Assembly (NCBI GenBank): GCA_016215705.1 | Contig: JACRIR010000049.1 | Location: forward strand, 1-44,923 | Direction of reading: 5' to 3' | Source of the DNA: Candidatus Poribacteria bacterium | Lineage (GTDB): Bacteria; Abyssobacteria; SURF-5 | Length of the DNA stretch: 44,923 nt | Shown here: positions 33,131-41,263 of the stretch, piece after piece | Position numbering within the stretch: the first letter of the stretch is position 1 | How the letters are laid out: the number at the start of each line of letters is the position of its first letter | The notes under the pieces: model-generated | Databases searched by the model: none | What the model was told of the DNA's origin: nothing | The model's input: the letters and a program-made list of their open reading frames with translations, nothing else | Position numbers and translations under genes: made by a program

Positions 33131-33275
33131 GGTTACCTCCCGGGTTGCAGACAATACTATAGAAGAAATCGGGCCTTCAATCAAGTCCTCGTTGCTTACC
33201 ACAGTAGAGCCGAGAGCACAGCGCGGCATAGCCGCAGCCAGACGGCACATATCGGACACAATGAATCGCGTCTCA

Positions 33276-33316
33276 GAAAATCGGGGACATGATGCGACAT
33301 CGTGTCCCCGATTTTC
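33276..33316. repeat. REP palindrome copy 4
   Basis: 19-bp arms GAAAATCGGGGACATGATG and CATCGTGTCCCCGATTTTC (one G-T pair), centre CGA. It lies in the 452-bp divergent spacer 33131-33582. That spacer otherwise shows only a lone TTGACA at 33396 with a poor -10. Confidence 0.85.
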
Positions 33317-33582
33317 TTCATTCATGTCTGTGGGATGCGATTCATTGCACCCTCGTTACTTCCATGTAGGCTGTCGTCCGAAATCACGACAAGGATTGAC
33401 AATTTCAAACGTGAGCGGTACAGCGACCACGCCGCGGGGGAACGGATGCGCGGAATGAATTGCCGATAGCGGTATACATCTTTCCGTCAAAGTGCTAATA
33501 TAGTCACGGTCAGAAGCAAGGTCAATCGTGTAGCGGCATTTTGTCTTTCTTCGGAATAGTCGCTTGCGCCAACGGAGGACTT

Positions 33583-34305
33583 ATGAAGAACGGTTCTGTC
33601 TCTGCATCAGCGGTTCTCGGTATCACCGTAGGTCTGGGTATCATGCTCGCCGGTTTCTTCATGGGGAACGCGCTCTACAAGATTCGAGCGGCGGGACGCT
33701 ATGTGACGGTGAAAGGATTGGCTGAGCGAGAAGTGGACGCAGACCTTGCCATTTGGCCCGTCACGTTCAGGGAAACCGACAACGACCTGTCGAAACTGCA
33801 GCGTAAGATAGATGCAAACAGGAAGACCATCAAGGAGTTTCTCCTCAAGGCGGGCTTCGAGGAAGCCGACGTATCGGAGTCCCCTCTCAATGTAACCGAT
33901 TTTCAGGCCCAAACTTATGTGCAAGACAGGGAGAAGATTCCGTATCGCTATCTTGCGCAGGCCACATTGACTTTGCGCTCTAACAATGTTCCTCTTGTCA
34001 AGCAAACCATGGAAAAATCGGGTGAACTCGTAAGCAAGGGCATTGTGCTGGTGACGGAGGAGTATGGCCAACAGGCGGAGTTTCTGTTCACCGGTTTGCG
34101 CAAGATAAAGCCCGAGATGGTCGCCGAGGCGACCAAGGATGCCCGGCGGGCAGCCGAACAATTCGCGAAGGATTCGGGCAGCAGAGTGGGTGTAATACGA
34201 AATGCGGAGCAAGGTATTTTTTCAATTGAAGACAGGGACAGACATTCGCCCGACCGCAAACAGGTCAGGGTCGTGACAACCGTTCAATACTATCTGGACA
34301 AATAA
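33583..34305 (+). CDS. SIMPL-domain (DUF541, YggE-like) exported protein
   Basis: This 240-residue protein starts at ATG 33583 with GGAGGAC directly upstream. The hydrophobic segment at about residues 8-30 is an uncleaved anchor or signal. The SIMPL domain follows: RYVTVKGLAEREVDADLAIW near the start and ATKDARRAAEQFAKDSGSRV near the C-terminus. Family members are periplasmic or membrane-attached and have been linked to stress; no reaction is known. A free-standing gene, divergent from the M24 gene. Confidence 0.9.
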   Translation: MKNGSVSASAVLGITVGLGIMLAGFFMGNALYKIRAAGRYVTVKGLAEREVDADLAIWPVTFRETDNDLSKLQRKIDANRKTIKEFLLKAGFEEADVSESPLNVTDFQAQTYVQDREKIPYRYLAQATLTLRSNNVPLVKQTMEKSGELVSKGIVLVTEEYGQQAEFLFTGLRKIKPEMVAEATKDARRAAEQFAKDSGSRVGVIRNAEQGIFSIEDRDRHSPDRKQVRVVTTVQYYLDK

Positions 34306-34316
34306 AGAATTCTGGG

Positions 34317-34380
34317 TGCGAATTTATTCACAGGCGCAGACATAAAACAGGCTGGAGACATTATGCGAATAAATTCGCAT
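34317..34380. repeat. Paired GTGCGAAT-type palindromes
   Basis: TGCGAATTTATTCACA (34317-34332, one mismatch) and ATGCGAATAAATTCGCAT (34363-34380, perfect around AA) are each palindromic and also pair with each other. A related palindrome, GTGCGAATTCGTTCGCAC, is at 40070-40087. This one lies between convergent genes. Confidence 0.7.
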
Positions 34381-34477
34381 CTACAGAAGAACCCGTTTTT
34401 CGCCCTCCTTGGTTTATCACCCGTGGTCGAGCAGGAGCGGTTTTCCCCCAGCATGCTTGCGCCCGTTTGTGGGCTTA

Positions 34478-36763
34478 TCATCCACGCCTGAGCAGAAGCA
34501 GAAGAAGACTGCCGACGTTCAGCAGAGATGCCGTAAGGCAGGCGTAAGGAATTCCCATCAGCGGCACGAGAATCGTGCTTGTCAACATAGCTCCCAGGCA
34601 CGAGCCAAGCAGGTCGACTCCATAAGTGTAGCCTGCCGCGCGAGCAGCGCCCGGCGTTTGCTCGAGCCAGAGCGCACTAGCCAGCGGGAACTGAAGCCCG
34701 CCGACAAAACCTGCAAAGAATCCGAGAAACGGAAACGACACCTGGGCCTCGAAAACCAGCGCCCCCGGGCTTTCACCGGTTGCTCCTGCTCGGGAAAGCA
34801 TAAGCAGCGCGCCTAACAGAAGCAATGGATACAAACACACGATCGATTGAACCAGAAGGAATGCGCGATGGCTGGCCCCGTTACGCTCGATTGAGCGCGC
34901 CATCGCGAACGCGCCGACTGTCAACCCCGCCATAAAGGCCGTAGTAATGATCGCGACTTTGTAGTAGACAAAGCCGTGGATCGCCTGAAAGCCCAACAGG
35001 GTGACAACCTCCACCGCTATCTCGGCGAATCCGGTTGTCGCGACCGCCACGAGGAGCGATTTCTGTCCCCATGAAATCGGGAAGAGTTGTTGAATCAAGA
35101 GCGCAACCGAGACGACGACGCCGAGACCAACAAAAATCCAGAAGGGACGAACCCGTGCGAGGGAGGAAAGAATATCACCGGAAACATCCTTGAATTGTTT
35201 GCTCCACAGAACGGCATCGTAATAATAGCAGATGGGAGCGAGATCGGTGTTCAATCTCGCTTTTGCGGTCGCCAGAGCCGAGGCAAGCCGCTCCTTTCGT
35301 TCTTCGGACAACCGATACGGTAAGTAATATTCCCGTATGTACTGCAGCTTCTCCTTTATCCCTCTTGTATCGAGCCGCCTGATCAGTTCGTCGCTGTCAA
35401 GCGTCAGAACCGCAGGCTTGCAACACGCGAGAAAAACATTCGACTCGCCCGGTATGACTTTAACGTCAGGGAACACCTCGCGCAGCGTCTTGTCGAGACA
35501 TCCGAGAAACTGCTGCAGCTCGGGAGAAATATAATTCTCGGCCGACCCCACGCGAAACGATAGTATGCCGTCGGACGCAAGCCTGTTCTTGCACTCGCGG
35601 AAAAACTCGAGAGTATAGAATCGGTTGATCAGCGCAGTGTAGGGGTCGGGCAGATTTATTATTATGACGTCATAAGTTTCGTGCGTTGTCTTGACATATA
35701 GCCGCCCATCGACCGTGTGAACGGCCGCCCTCGGATTTTCGAGCCCGGAGGTAATGTCAGACGGAAAGAATTTTCCCACGATTCCGATAACGCGCGGGTC
35801 GAGCTCGATATAATCAGCTTTTTCGACAGGATGCTTGAGCACTTCAGTAAGAGAGCCGTTGACGCCGCCGCCGATGAGCAAAACGCTCTTGGGCAGTGGA
35901 TGCTCGAGGAGCGCGAAATGCACAGCCTCCTCGGCCGAGAATCTGTCCGGGTACGAGAACATAAGAAGGCCGTTTTCATACAGCGTTTTCTGTTCTTCTT
36001 TTTCAACAAACGCGATGTTTCCGTAGATGGAGTCTTCGGAGTGCGTGACCTTCAGTTCCCGCCAAAGCCACTCGAGGCTTTGCGCGCGAAGCCACGCCGA
36101 TCCCCCAAAGAAGGCTGTGACGGCCGTCGCAACCGCTAGGGCAGAAACCGCAAGTACTTCCCAACGGTGACGCCTGTCCAGCGCCAGTATTGCAGCCGCC
36201 GCACCCATATTGATAACAAGCAGCAGCCACGCGATCTCTGACGGTTCGAGGACCTTGACAAGAATCCAGGCAAAGGCGACGCCGCCCGACGCCGCGCCCA
36301 GCGCCTCGAATACATAGACCGACCCTATCGAGGCGGCTGCATCTTCCTCTCCGCTCCACACGTGACAGAAGGCATCGAATAGGAACCCGAGAAGCAGACA
36401 CATTGGTGAGAGCATTAGAAACGAGGAGACGACAATGGGAGCATAGCCGAGTATTTCCCCGACCGAAGCATGCCTGAGGAGAGACGGAAGCGCACGGGCT
36501 GCCAGAAACGAACCTACTGCCGCCAGCCCGAGGAGGGCCTGCGAGAGCGCAAGCGCCCTTAGCCGGCTGAACACCTTGAACCTCGGCAGAAGGACTGCCG
36601 CAAGAAGACTCCCGACACCCACCCAGAACAGCCATGCGCCGAGCATGATGCCGAGCGACAGTTCGTTCCCGTAGAAGACGACGATCATCTCGCGCATGAG
36701 CAAAATCTGGCCCAGCATCGAGGTGAATCCAAGCGCAGCGAACAGGTGGAAGGGTTTTCCCAT
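34478..36763 (-). CDS. Membrane-embedded spermidine synthase-like protein
   Basis: This 761-residue protein has about seven N-terminal helices, a soluble SpeE-like methyltransferase fold at roughly residues 235-480, and about seven C-terminal helices. The central domain has LLIGGGVNGSLTEVL, YIELDPRVI, VHTVDGRLYV and YDVIIINLPDPYTALINRFYT. Classical SpeE reads GGGDG and DSSDP, so one catalytic Asp is replaced in NLPDP. Such fused-MFS/SpeE proteins are widespread but uncharacterised. Polyamine synthesis cannot be assumed. No clear ribosome-binding site precedes the ATG. Confidence 0.88.
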   Translation of the reverse strand: MGKPFHLFAALGFTSMLGQILLMREMIVVFYGNELSLGIMLGAWLFWVGVGSLLAAVLLPRFKVFSRLRALALSQALLGLAAVGSFLAARALPSLLRHASVGEILGYAPIVVSSFLMLSPMCLLLGFLFDAFCHVWSGEEDAAASIGSVYVFEALGAASGGVAFAWILVKVLEPSEIAWLLLVINMGAAAAILALDRRHRWEVLAVSALAVATAVTAFFGGSAWLRAQSLEWLWRELKVTHSEDSIYGNIAFVEKEEQKTLYENGLLMFSYPDRFSAEEAVHFALLEHPLPKSVLLIGGGVNGSLTEVLKHPVEKADYIELDPRVIGIVGKFFPSDITSGLENPRAAVHTVDGRLYVKTTHETYDVIIINLPDPYTALINRFYTLEFFRECKNRLASDGILSFRVGSAENYISPELQQFLGCLDKTLREVFPDVKVIPGESNVFLACCKPAVLTLDSDELIRRLDTRGIKEKLQYIREYYLPYRLSEERKERLASALATAKARLNTDLAPICYYYDAVLWSKQFKDVSGDILSSLARVRPFWIFVGLGVVVSVALLIQQLFPISWGQKSLLVAVATTGFAEIAVEVVTLLGFQAIHGFVYYKVAIITTAFMAGLTVGAFAMARSIERNGASHRAFLLVQSIVCLYPLLLLGALLMLSRAGATGESPGALVFEAQVSFPFLGFFAGFVGGLQFPLASALWLEQTPGAARAAGYTYGVDLLGSCLGAMLTSTILVPLMGIPYACLTASLLNVGSLLLLLLRRG

Positions 36764-36784
36764 AGTGTGATGAACGGCACGCGC

Positions 36785-36827
36785 CTTGATTCGGGGACAC
36801 GATGCGGCGTCGCGTCCCCGAATTAAG
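36785..36827. repeat. REP palindrome copy 5
   Basis: CTTGATTCGGGGACACGATG and CGTCGCGTCCCCGAATTAAG around centre CGG. Differences between arms are mostly A/G, giving G-U pairs in one RNA strand. It is 22 nt upstream of the membrane SpeE-like gene. Confidence 0.8.
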
Positions 36828-36885
36828 GGCGACAGTCGCCGCTTTCCTGGGAGCGAAGCGGAGAATCTCTTTGGCCTCTTTCAAC

Positions 36886-36899
36886 CATTAACCATGAAC
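36886..36899 (+). repeat. Two CNTRRAC heptads
   Basis: CATTAAC and CATGAAC, preceded by a decayed GAGCGAAGCGGAGAATCTC segment like that inside composite element 2. Short, so weak on its own. Confidence 0.45.
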
Positions 36900-36943
36900 C
36901 GGTTTCTCTTCTCGAGAGGTCCTTCGCTTCGGTTAGAATAGAA

Positions 36944-37564
36944 TCAGGATGATGCTTGCAGGATTATCGAGATTATGCCCCTTCGGATCATCATCACGCC
37001 AATGGCAGCGAGCAGAAGACCGATCACTTTCGCCATGCCCTTGGTCCCGCTCTCTCCGATGAACCGCAGGAGTCTCTCGGCGTTGAGCAATACGATGGCG
37101 ACGATCCCGAGGTTGATGAGCACGCTTGCCATTGTGGGTACGATGCCGTGCAAGTCAACCATCATGATGATCACGGTAAGCACGGCGGGCCCGATAATCA
37201 GGGGCGTGCCGATGGGCACGACTCCGATCTCAGTGTCCGGTTCCCGCTGCGGCTTGCCTCCCGAGACCAGATCGAGGACAGCCAGCACGAAAAGCAGAGC
37301 GCCGCCGGCTATCTGGAAATCTGCGACCGTTATGCCTAGGAGTTTAAACACCCATTTTCCGATGAAAAGAAAGATGACGGAGATAATAAAGGCCGTCACA
37401 ATCGACTGCATGACTATCTTGCGCCGCTGTTGTTCCGGGATTCCGGAGGTAAGACCCGCATACACCGGGACAATTCCGATGGTGTCGATGGCGACAAACA
37501 ACGGGATGAACGTATAGATGTATGGCCGCATCAGCCTGAGATACTCAGTCCAAAAAGAATTCAT
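36944..37564 (-). CDS. MarC-family integral membrane protein
   Basis: This 206-residue protein has six hydrophobic helices and the MarC/SNARE-like motifs FVAIDTIGIVPVY, FQIAGGALLFVLAV and VPIGTPLIIGPAVLT. Family members (YhgN, YchE) are proposed transporters with no proven substrate. Transcription would run toward the SpeE-like gene, but a 180-bp spacer with REP copy 5 separates them. Confidence 0.93.
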   Translation of the reverse strand: MNSFWTEYLRLMRPYIYTFIPLFVAIDTIGIVPVYAGLTSGIPEQQRRKIVMQSIVTAFIISVIFLFIGKWVFKLLGITVADFQIAGGALLFVLAVLDLVSGGKPQREPDTEIGVVPIGTPLIIGPAVLTVIIMMVDLHGIVPTMASVLINLGIVAIVLLNAERLLRFIGESGTKGMAKVIGLLLAAIGVMMIRRGIISIILQASS

Positions 37565-37573
37565 AGGGAGCCC

Positions 37574-37594
37574 GTTCAGAGTTTAGAGTTGACG
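37574..37594 (-). repeat. Three heptads in reverse orientation
   Basis: GTTCAGA, GTTTAGA and GTTGACG are the complement of the CNTRRAC unit. They lie directly upstream of the MarC start. Confidence 0.5.
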
Positions 37595-37638
37595 GCCTCT
37601 TGCCAAAATAAATTATCATACATTCTCCGGCCAGGCGG

Positions 37639-37681
37639 GGGAAATAGGGGACACGATGCGACATCGTGTCCCCTATTTCCC
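37639..37681. repeat. REP palindrome copy 6
   Basis: A nearly perfect 20-bp stem: GGAAATAGGGGACACGATG, centre CGA, CATCGTGTCCCCTATTTCC. The outer arms (AAATA/TATTT) differ from those of the other copies but remain complementary. Confidence 0.88.
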
Positions 37682-37978
37682 GGTCGAAGACAAATATCAC
37701 GCCCTCGTACAAACGCGATTGCACGGATTTATGCGCAATTATAGAGAATCAAACAGGGCATGTCAATCAGACAGGACCACCTTCTGGTTTCATGCTAAAG
37801 AAGAGACAGTTGAAGGTTATCTTATATTGGATTTGGTTTGGTTTGGGTTTCCTTCGCTCCGATGGCAATGACATCTCCTCCGGCCTTCGATGCCTTGGGT
37901 CTCACGTCTCTTTGCGCCTTTGCGGTGGAAATTCGTTCAGAAGGGAATGGTGGATTGAGCTTCGGTGAATAAAAATGT

Positions 37979-38014
37979 GAGAGGAGCGGATAGGGAGATC
38001 TGCCCGCCCCTCTC
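37979..38014 (-). terminator. Candidate terminator of the minus-strand SDR/GcvP-like operon
   Basis: GAGAGGAGCGG and CCGCCCCTCTC pair with one mismatch. On the minus strand the hairpin is followed by ACATTTTTATT, a usable but interrupted T-tract. It is about 260 nt beyond the last stop codon of the operon. Confidence 0.5.
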
Positions 38015-38273
38015 GGAAAAAAGATGGGTGGTGGGAAACTTATGATTCCGTTCTCAAGAAACCACCTTGCGCTTACTTATACAACATTATACGAAAATAG
38101 TCAAGTGTTTTCCGTCTGAGGCGGCGCCCTCTCAGCCAACCATCTTAGGATTATCTTTTAGTAAATATATTATTTGCTGGTTATCTCTATTCTTTGCCTT
38201 TTCGCCTCTTTTCCCTTTTACCGTTTTCCCCCTGTCTTCTGATTCTCTTTCGTCTTGCCCTTTCACCTATTTA

Positions 38274-39101
38274 TCAGTTTGCTCCTCTTTCTTTCCTTAC
38301 CTTGTCAACAGTGCTATCGAGGACCCTGGTCACGAGCGACGGCGCAAACCGGTTCAGTATCCAGAGCATCTTACCTGCGAAGTTGGGGATAATAATCAGC
38401 CTTCCTTTCTCCAGACCGCTGATCGCAGATCGGGCCACGTCCTCCGGCTGCATGATGCTCGCGCCTTCGGATATCCTTCGCGTCTCAATCGGCTTCATCT
38501 TTATATCGTCCACCAGCATGGGAGTATCGGTGTCAGGCGGGCAGAGCACTGAAACCACAATGCCGTACGGACGAAGTTCCGCCTTCACGGCTTCCGAAAA
38601 CCCGATGATCGCAAACTTTGAAGCGCCATAGCCCGCGTAACCGAAAATGCCCTTGACTCCGGCGAGGCTCGAGACATTGAGTATCCACCCGCGCCGTCTT
38701 TGTATCATCCCGTCTATGACGCTCCTGACCATATAGACAGTGCCGAGGTAATTCACTGTTATTTCTGCTTCTATGTTTGAGATGGGGGTCTTCTCGATAT
38801 AGCCTGCGTTCGAGACGCCCGCCGAATTCACAAGAACCACCGGAGGCCCGCACGCGGCCTCGGCGGCTTTGACCGCCGCCTGCACCTGGCTCAGGACAGC
38901 GACATCGGCCTTGAAACAGCCGAACTGCTGCGACGGGCTCACGGCGTGCTTTTTGACCTCTTCAAGCGTCGCCTTCAGCAGGTCTTCCCTGCGGGCTATC
39001 AGGAACACGTTCGCGCCGCGACGAGCAAGCTCCTTGGCAATCGCCTTTCCGATGCCGCTCGACCCGCCGGTTACAATCGCGCATCCACCCCGAATGTCCA
39101 T
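38274..39101 (-). CDS. Short-chain dehydrogenase (3-ketodihydrosphingosine reductase-like)
   Basis: This 275-residue SDR has the cofactor motif TGGSSGIGKAIA with an ARR that suggests NADPH, NSAG, and the catalytic S..YxxxK in VSSLAGVKGIFGYAGYGASK. The segment LCPPDTDTPML matches the PPDTDTP motif characteristic of the KDSR branch that reduces 3-ketosphinganine. The C-terminus is hydrophobic and basic, fitting membrane contact. This could mean sphingolipid synthesis, but no serine palmitoyltransferase is present. AAGGAGTGA precedes the ATG. Last gene of the minus-strand run. Confidence 0.85.
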   Translation of the reverse strand: MDIRGGCAIVTGGSSGIGKAIAKELARRGANVFLIARREDLLKATLEEVKKHAVSPSQQFGCFKADVAVLSQVQAAVKAAEAACGPPVVLVNSAGVSNAGYIEKTPISNIEAEITVNYLGTVYMVRSVIDGMIQRRRGWILNVSSLAGVKGIFGYAGYGASKFAIIGFSEAVKAELRPYGIVVSVLCPPDTDTPMLVDDIKMKPIETRRISEGASIMQPEDVARSAISGLEKGRLIIIPNFAGKMLWILNRFAPSLVTRVLDSTVDKVRKERGAN

Positions 39102-39181
39102 GTCACTTCACTCCTTATTTTCACACAAACCCCGCCGCAGGCTGGTCCGGCGCGCCCCGAATGACATCTCTTTCCTCCGAC

Positions 39182-39202
39182 CCTAGACTCGCGATTCGAG
39201 AC
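39182..39202 (+). repeat. Three decayed heptads
   Basis: CCTAGAC, TCGCGAT and TCGAGAC in 7-nt phase, in the spacer between the two SDR genes. Only two fit the RAC ending, so this is weak. Confidence 0.35.
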
Positions 39203-39229
39203 TTCTCTTCCCTTTCGCCTATTCTGTCG

Positions 39230-40015
39230 TTACGGCGTCGGGACTTCCGGTAAAGAGTTGCCGCCGTCTATGACCACCTGCGTGCCCGTGATATACGTGG
39301 ATTCGTCGGAAGCGAGGAACGACGCAAGTTCGCCGATCTCGAGAGGGTTGCCGAGCCTGCCCATCGGTATCGTGCTTGCGATCATATCAAGGATGGGTTC
39401 GGGGTCGTCGGGGCTGAATTCCCGAGCGGCGTTTTCGACCATCGGCGTTCGAATCATTCCCGGACATATGGCGTTCACGGTTATGTTGTCTTTGACGACT
39501 TCGATGGCGAGCGCTTTTGTGAATCCCCAGAGCGCCGCCTTTGTGGTGGCATATGCCGTCTCGCCGGAATTCACAACCATTGGCCCCGTCACGGACGACA
39601 TGATTACAATTCTTCCGTATTTCTTTTCGATCATATGAGGGAGAACGGCCTTCGTGCAGTTCCACACCCCTTTAATGTTGACGTCAAAATGGAAATCCCT
39701 GACCTCGTCGCTCATTTCCAGGAATTTGATCATTCGAGTGACGCCCGCGTTGTTGCACAGGATGTCTATTTTGCCGAGTTTGTTCGCGATGTCGTCAGCG
39801 GCAGCCTTGCAGTCGCCGAATTTCCTGACATCTACTTTGAACGGCGACGCTTTGTAGCCTTCAGATTGGATCGCTTTTGCGGTCTCGAACACCTTGTCGG
39901 AAATATCCCATAGCGCGACATGCGCGCCGTATTTTGCCATCACTCGCGCTATCCCCTCGCCGTTGCCCATGGCGGCCCCCGTGACTACAGCAATTCTTCC
40001 GTCGAGCTTGCCCAT
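39230..40015 (-). CDS. Short-chain dehydrogenase (UcpA-like)
   Basis: This 261-residue classical SDR begins MGKLDGRIAVVTGAAMGNG at ATG 40015. The frame extends to 40066, but the shorter start matches the UcpA-type N-terminus. It has NNAGV, the catalytic SS..YATTK motif in MSSVTGPMVVNSGETAYATTK, and ICPGMIRTPM. The glycine motif is TGAAMGNGEG (TGxxxGxG). Part of the run with the AcoX-type and P-protein-like genes. The substrate is unknown. Confidence 0.9.
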   Translation of the reverse strand: MGKLDGRIAVVTGAAMGNGEGIARVMAKYGAHVALWDISDKVFETAKAIQSEGYKASPFKVDVRKFGDCKAAADDIANKLGKIDILCNNAGVTRMIKFLEMSDEVRDFHFDVNIKGVWNCTKAVLPHMIEKKYGRIVIMSSVTGPMVVNSGETAYATTKAALWGFTKALAIEVVKDNITVNAICPGMIRTPMVENAAREFSPDDPEPILDMIASTIPMGRLGNPLEIGELASFLASDESTYITGTQVVIDGGNSLPEVPTP

Positions 40016-40069
40016 TTTGTCCCGCCTTTCGTAAATTCCCCTCAAGAATCTGTCCCGCAATCCCACAGG

Positions 40070-40087
40070 TGCGAATTCGTTCGCACG
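40070..40087. repeat. GTGCGAA-type palindrome
   Basis: GTGCGAA, TTCG, TTCGCAC: a 7-bp perfect stem with a UUCG-type loop. Same family as 34317-34380. Lies in the spacer between the AcoX-type and UcpA-like genes. Confidence 0.6.
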
Positions 40088-40121
40088 CGCGACTCTCTCT
40101 TAGTCCCCCTCTCACCTTCTA

Positions 40122-41237
40122 TCAGTACCCGACCTTGTGCATCACATAATCTCTATAGCCGGTGACCACTCGAACGTAACCCTTGAGTTCTTGATCCAGC
40201 GCTTCGTCGCCCGTGTCAACAAGTAGCGGCCTGCCAGACAATGATATGAGTTTTTCTTTGGTGGCAATAACGATTATGTTCTCCTTGCCGACCTCGCGGA
40301 TGACGCGGGGGCTGATCTGCTGATTGCCGCGACCGAAGACGTGTCCCTGTCCGCCGATAATAGTTACTATGATCTTGGCCTTATGTCCTTTCACAAGCCC
40401 AATCAGTTGGCTCTCGGTGACGTCGTTCGCAATAAGCCGTTTGTTACCAATAACGTCGATGCCGAGAAGCGTATTCCTGAGGCCCAGCCTGTCCATGATA
40501 ACTCTTGTAGTGGTTCCGGGACCTATTATGTAGAAACATTCATCATTCATCTCAGAGATGACGTCGTCGGCAATTCCGTGCAGCGCTCGCTGCTCAGACA
40601 CGATTGCGCCTGATTTGACACTCTGAATGAATCGCCTCTCGTCGGGCACGGTGAGATAACCATAGAGCCGGGCAGCGACAACTCCATTTCGAAAGGCGTC
40701 CTCATCGATATCCATGACTTCCGCCGAGCGAGTGTTCTTCAATCTGCCGTCGAGAAACATCGCCGCCACCTCACCGGCGCTTTTCGGCGAAACAGCGTAC
40801 ACTGCCGAGTGGATTTTCACGCCCGCGGGCACGCCAAGCGCCGGCGCACTCTCCCCTATCGCATCGCAGATGTTGCGCGCAGTGCCGTCGCCACCGGCGA
40901 AGAGCAGCAGCGAAACTCCGGCGGCTGCCATTTCCTTAGCAGCCCGTTGTGTGTCCCGAGAGGTGGTCTCTCCGCTGCTTATGGCGCCGACTACCGTGGG
41001 ATTAAACCCGGCCGAGCGGCATTCGTTCTCCCCCATCTCTGACGGATACGCTATGACTTCGATATGGTCTTTGAGGCGGGCGATCACCTTGAGCGCCTCG
41101 ATTGCCTTCTGTGGAGACTCAGGTTGCGCGCCCAATTGGCGGGCCTGCCCGAGAATTTCCGTGCCGTCGGTCCCCTTAAGACCGACGCGCCCGCCCATGC
41201 CTGCAATCGGATTGACAACAACACCCAGTTTCTTCAT
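40122..41237 (-). CDS. ATP-NAD kinase / AcoX-family protein
   Basis: This 371-residue protein starts MKKLGVVVNPIAGMGGRVGL (ATG 41237); the frame opens earlier at 41300, overlapping the upstream gene. The NAD-kinase fold is marked by NPIAGMGG, then the ATP-site FAGGDGTARNI (GGDGT) and GVPAGVKIHSAVYAVSP. It belongs to the long AcoX-like branch first seen in acetoin operons, whose reaction is unproven. It is 26 nt after the P-protein-like subunit 2 gene, which implies a linked role such as cofactor or substrate phosphorylation. Confidence 0.88.
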   Translation of the reverse strand: MKKLGVVVNPIAGMGGRVGLKGTDGTEILGQARQLGAQPESPQKAIEALKVIARLKDHIEVIAYPSEMGENECRSAGFNPTVVGAISSGETTSRDTQRAAKEMAAAGVSLLLFAGGDGTARNICDAIGESAPALGVPAGVKIHSAVYAVSPKSAGEVAAMFLDGRLKNTRSAEVMDIDEDAFRNGVVAARLYGYLTVPDERRFIQSVKSGAIVSEQRALHGIADDVISEMNDECFYIIGPGTTTRVIMDRLGLRNTLLGIDVIGNKRLIANDVTESQLIGLVKGHKAKIIVTIIGGQGHVFGRGNQQISPRVIREVGKENIIVIATKEKLISLSGRPLLVDTGDEALDQELKGYVRVVTGYRDYVMHKVGY

Positions 41238-41263
41238 CGATTTTGGATTTCGGAACCATCCCC

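Larger units (their letters stand above)
37565..38273. other. 709-bp repeat-rich spacer without genes
   Basis: In order it holds reverse heptads (37574), a half copy of the GGCCTNTTGCC element (37595), REP copy 6 (37639-37681), a CTTCGCTCCGATGGCAATGAC dispersed-repeat remnant (37853), a CTTTGCGCCTTTGCGG repeat (37910), a hairpin (37979), and a pyrimidine-rich tract (38185-38275). Open frames here are repeat readings and not gene-like. Confidence 0.6.

Noticed and set aside
38067-38552. 161-residue plus-strand open frame
   Set aside because: It runs over a pyrimidine-rich tract and then antisense to the KDSR-like gene; no start signal.
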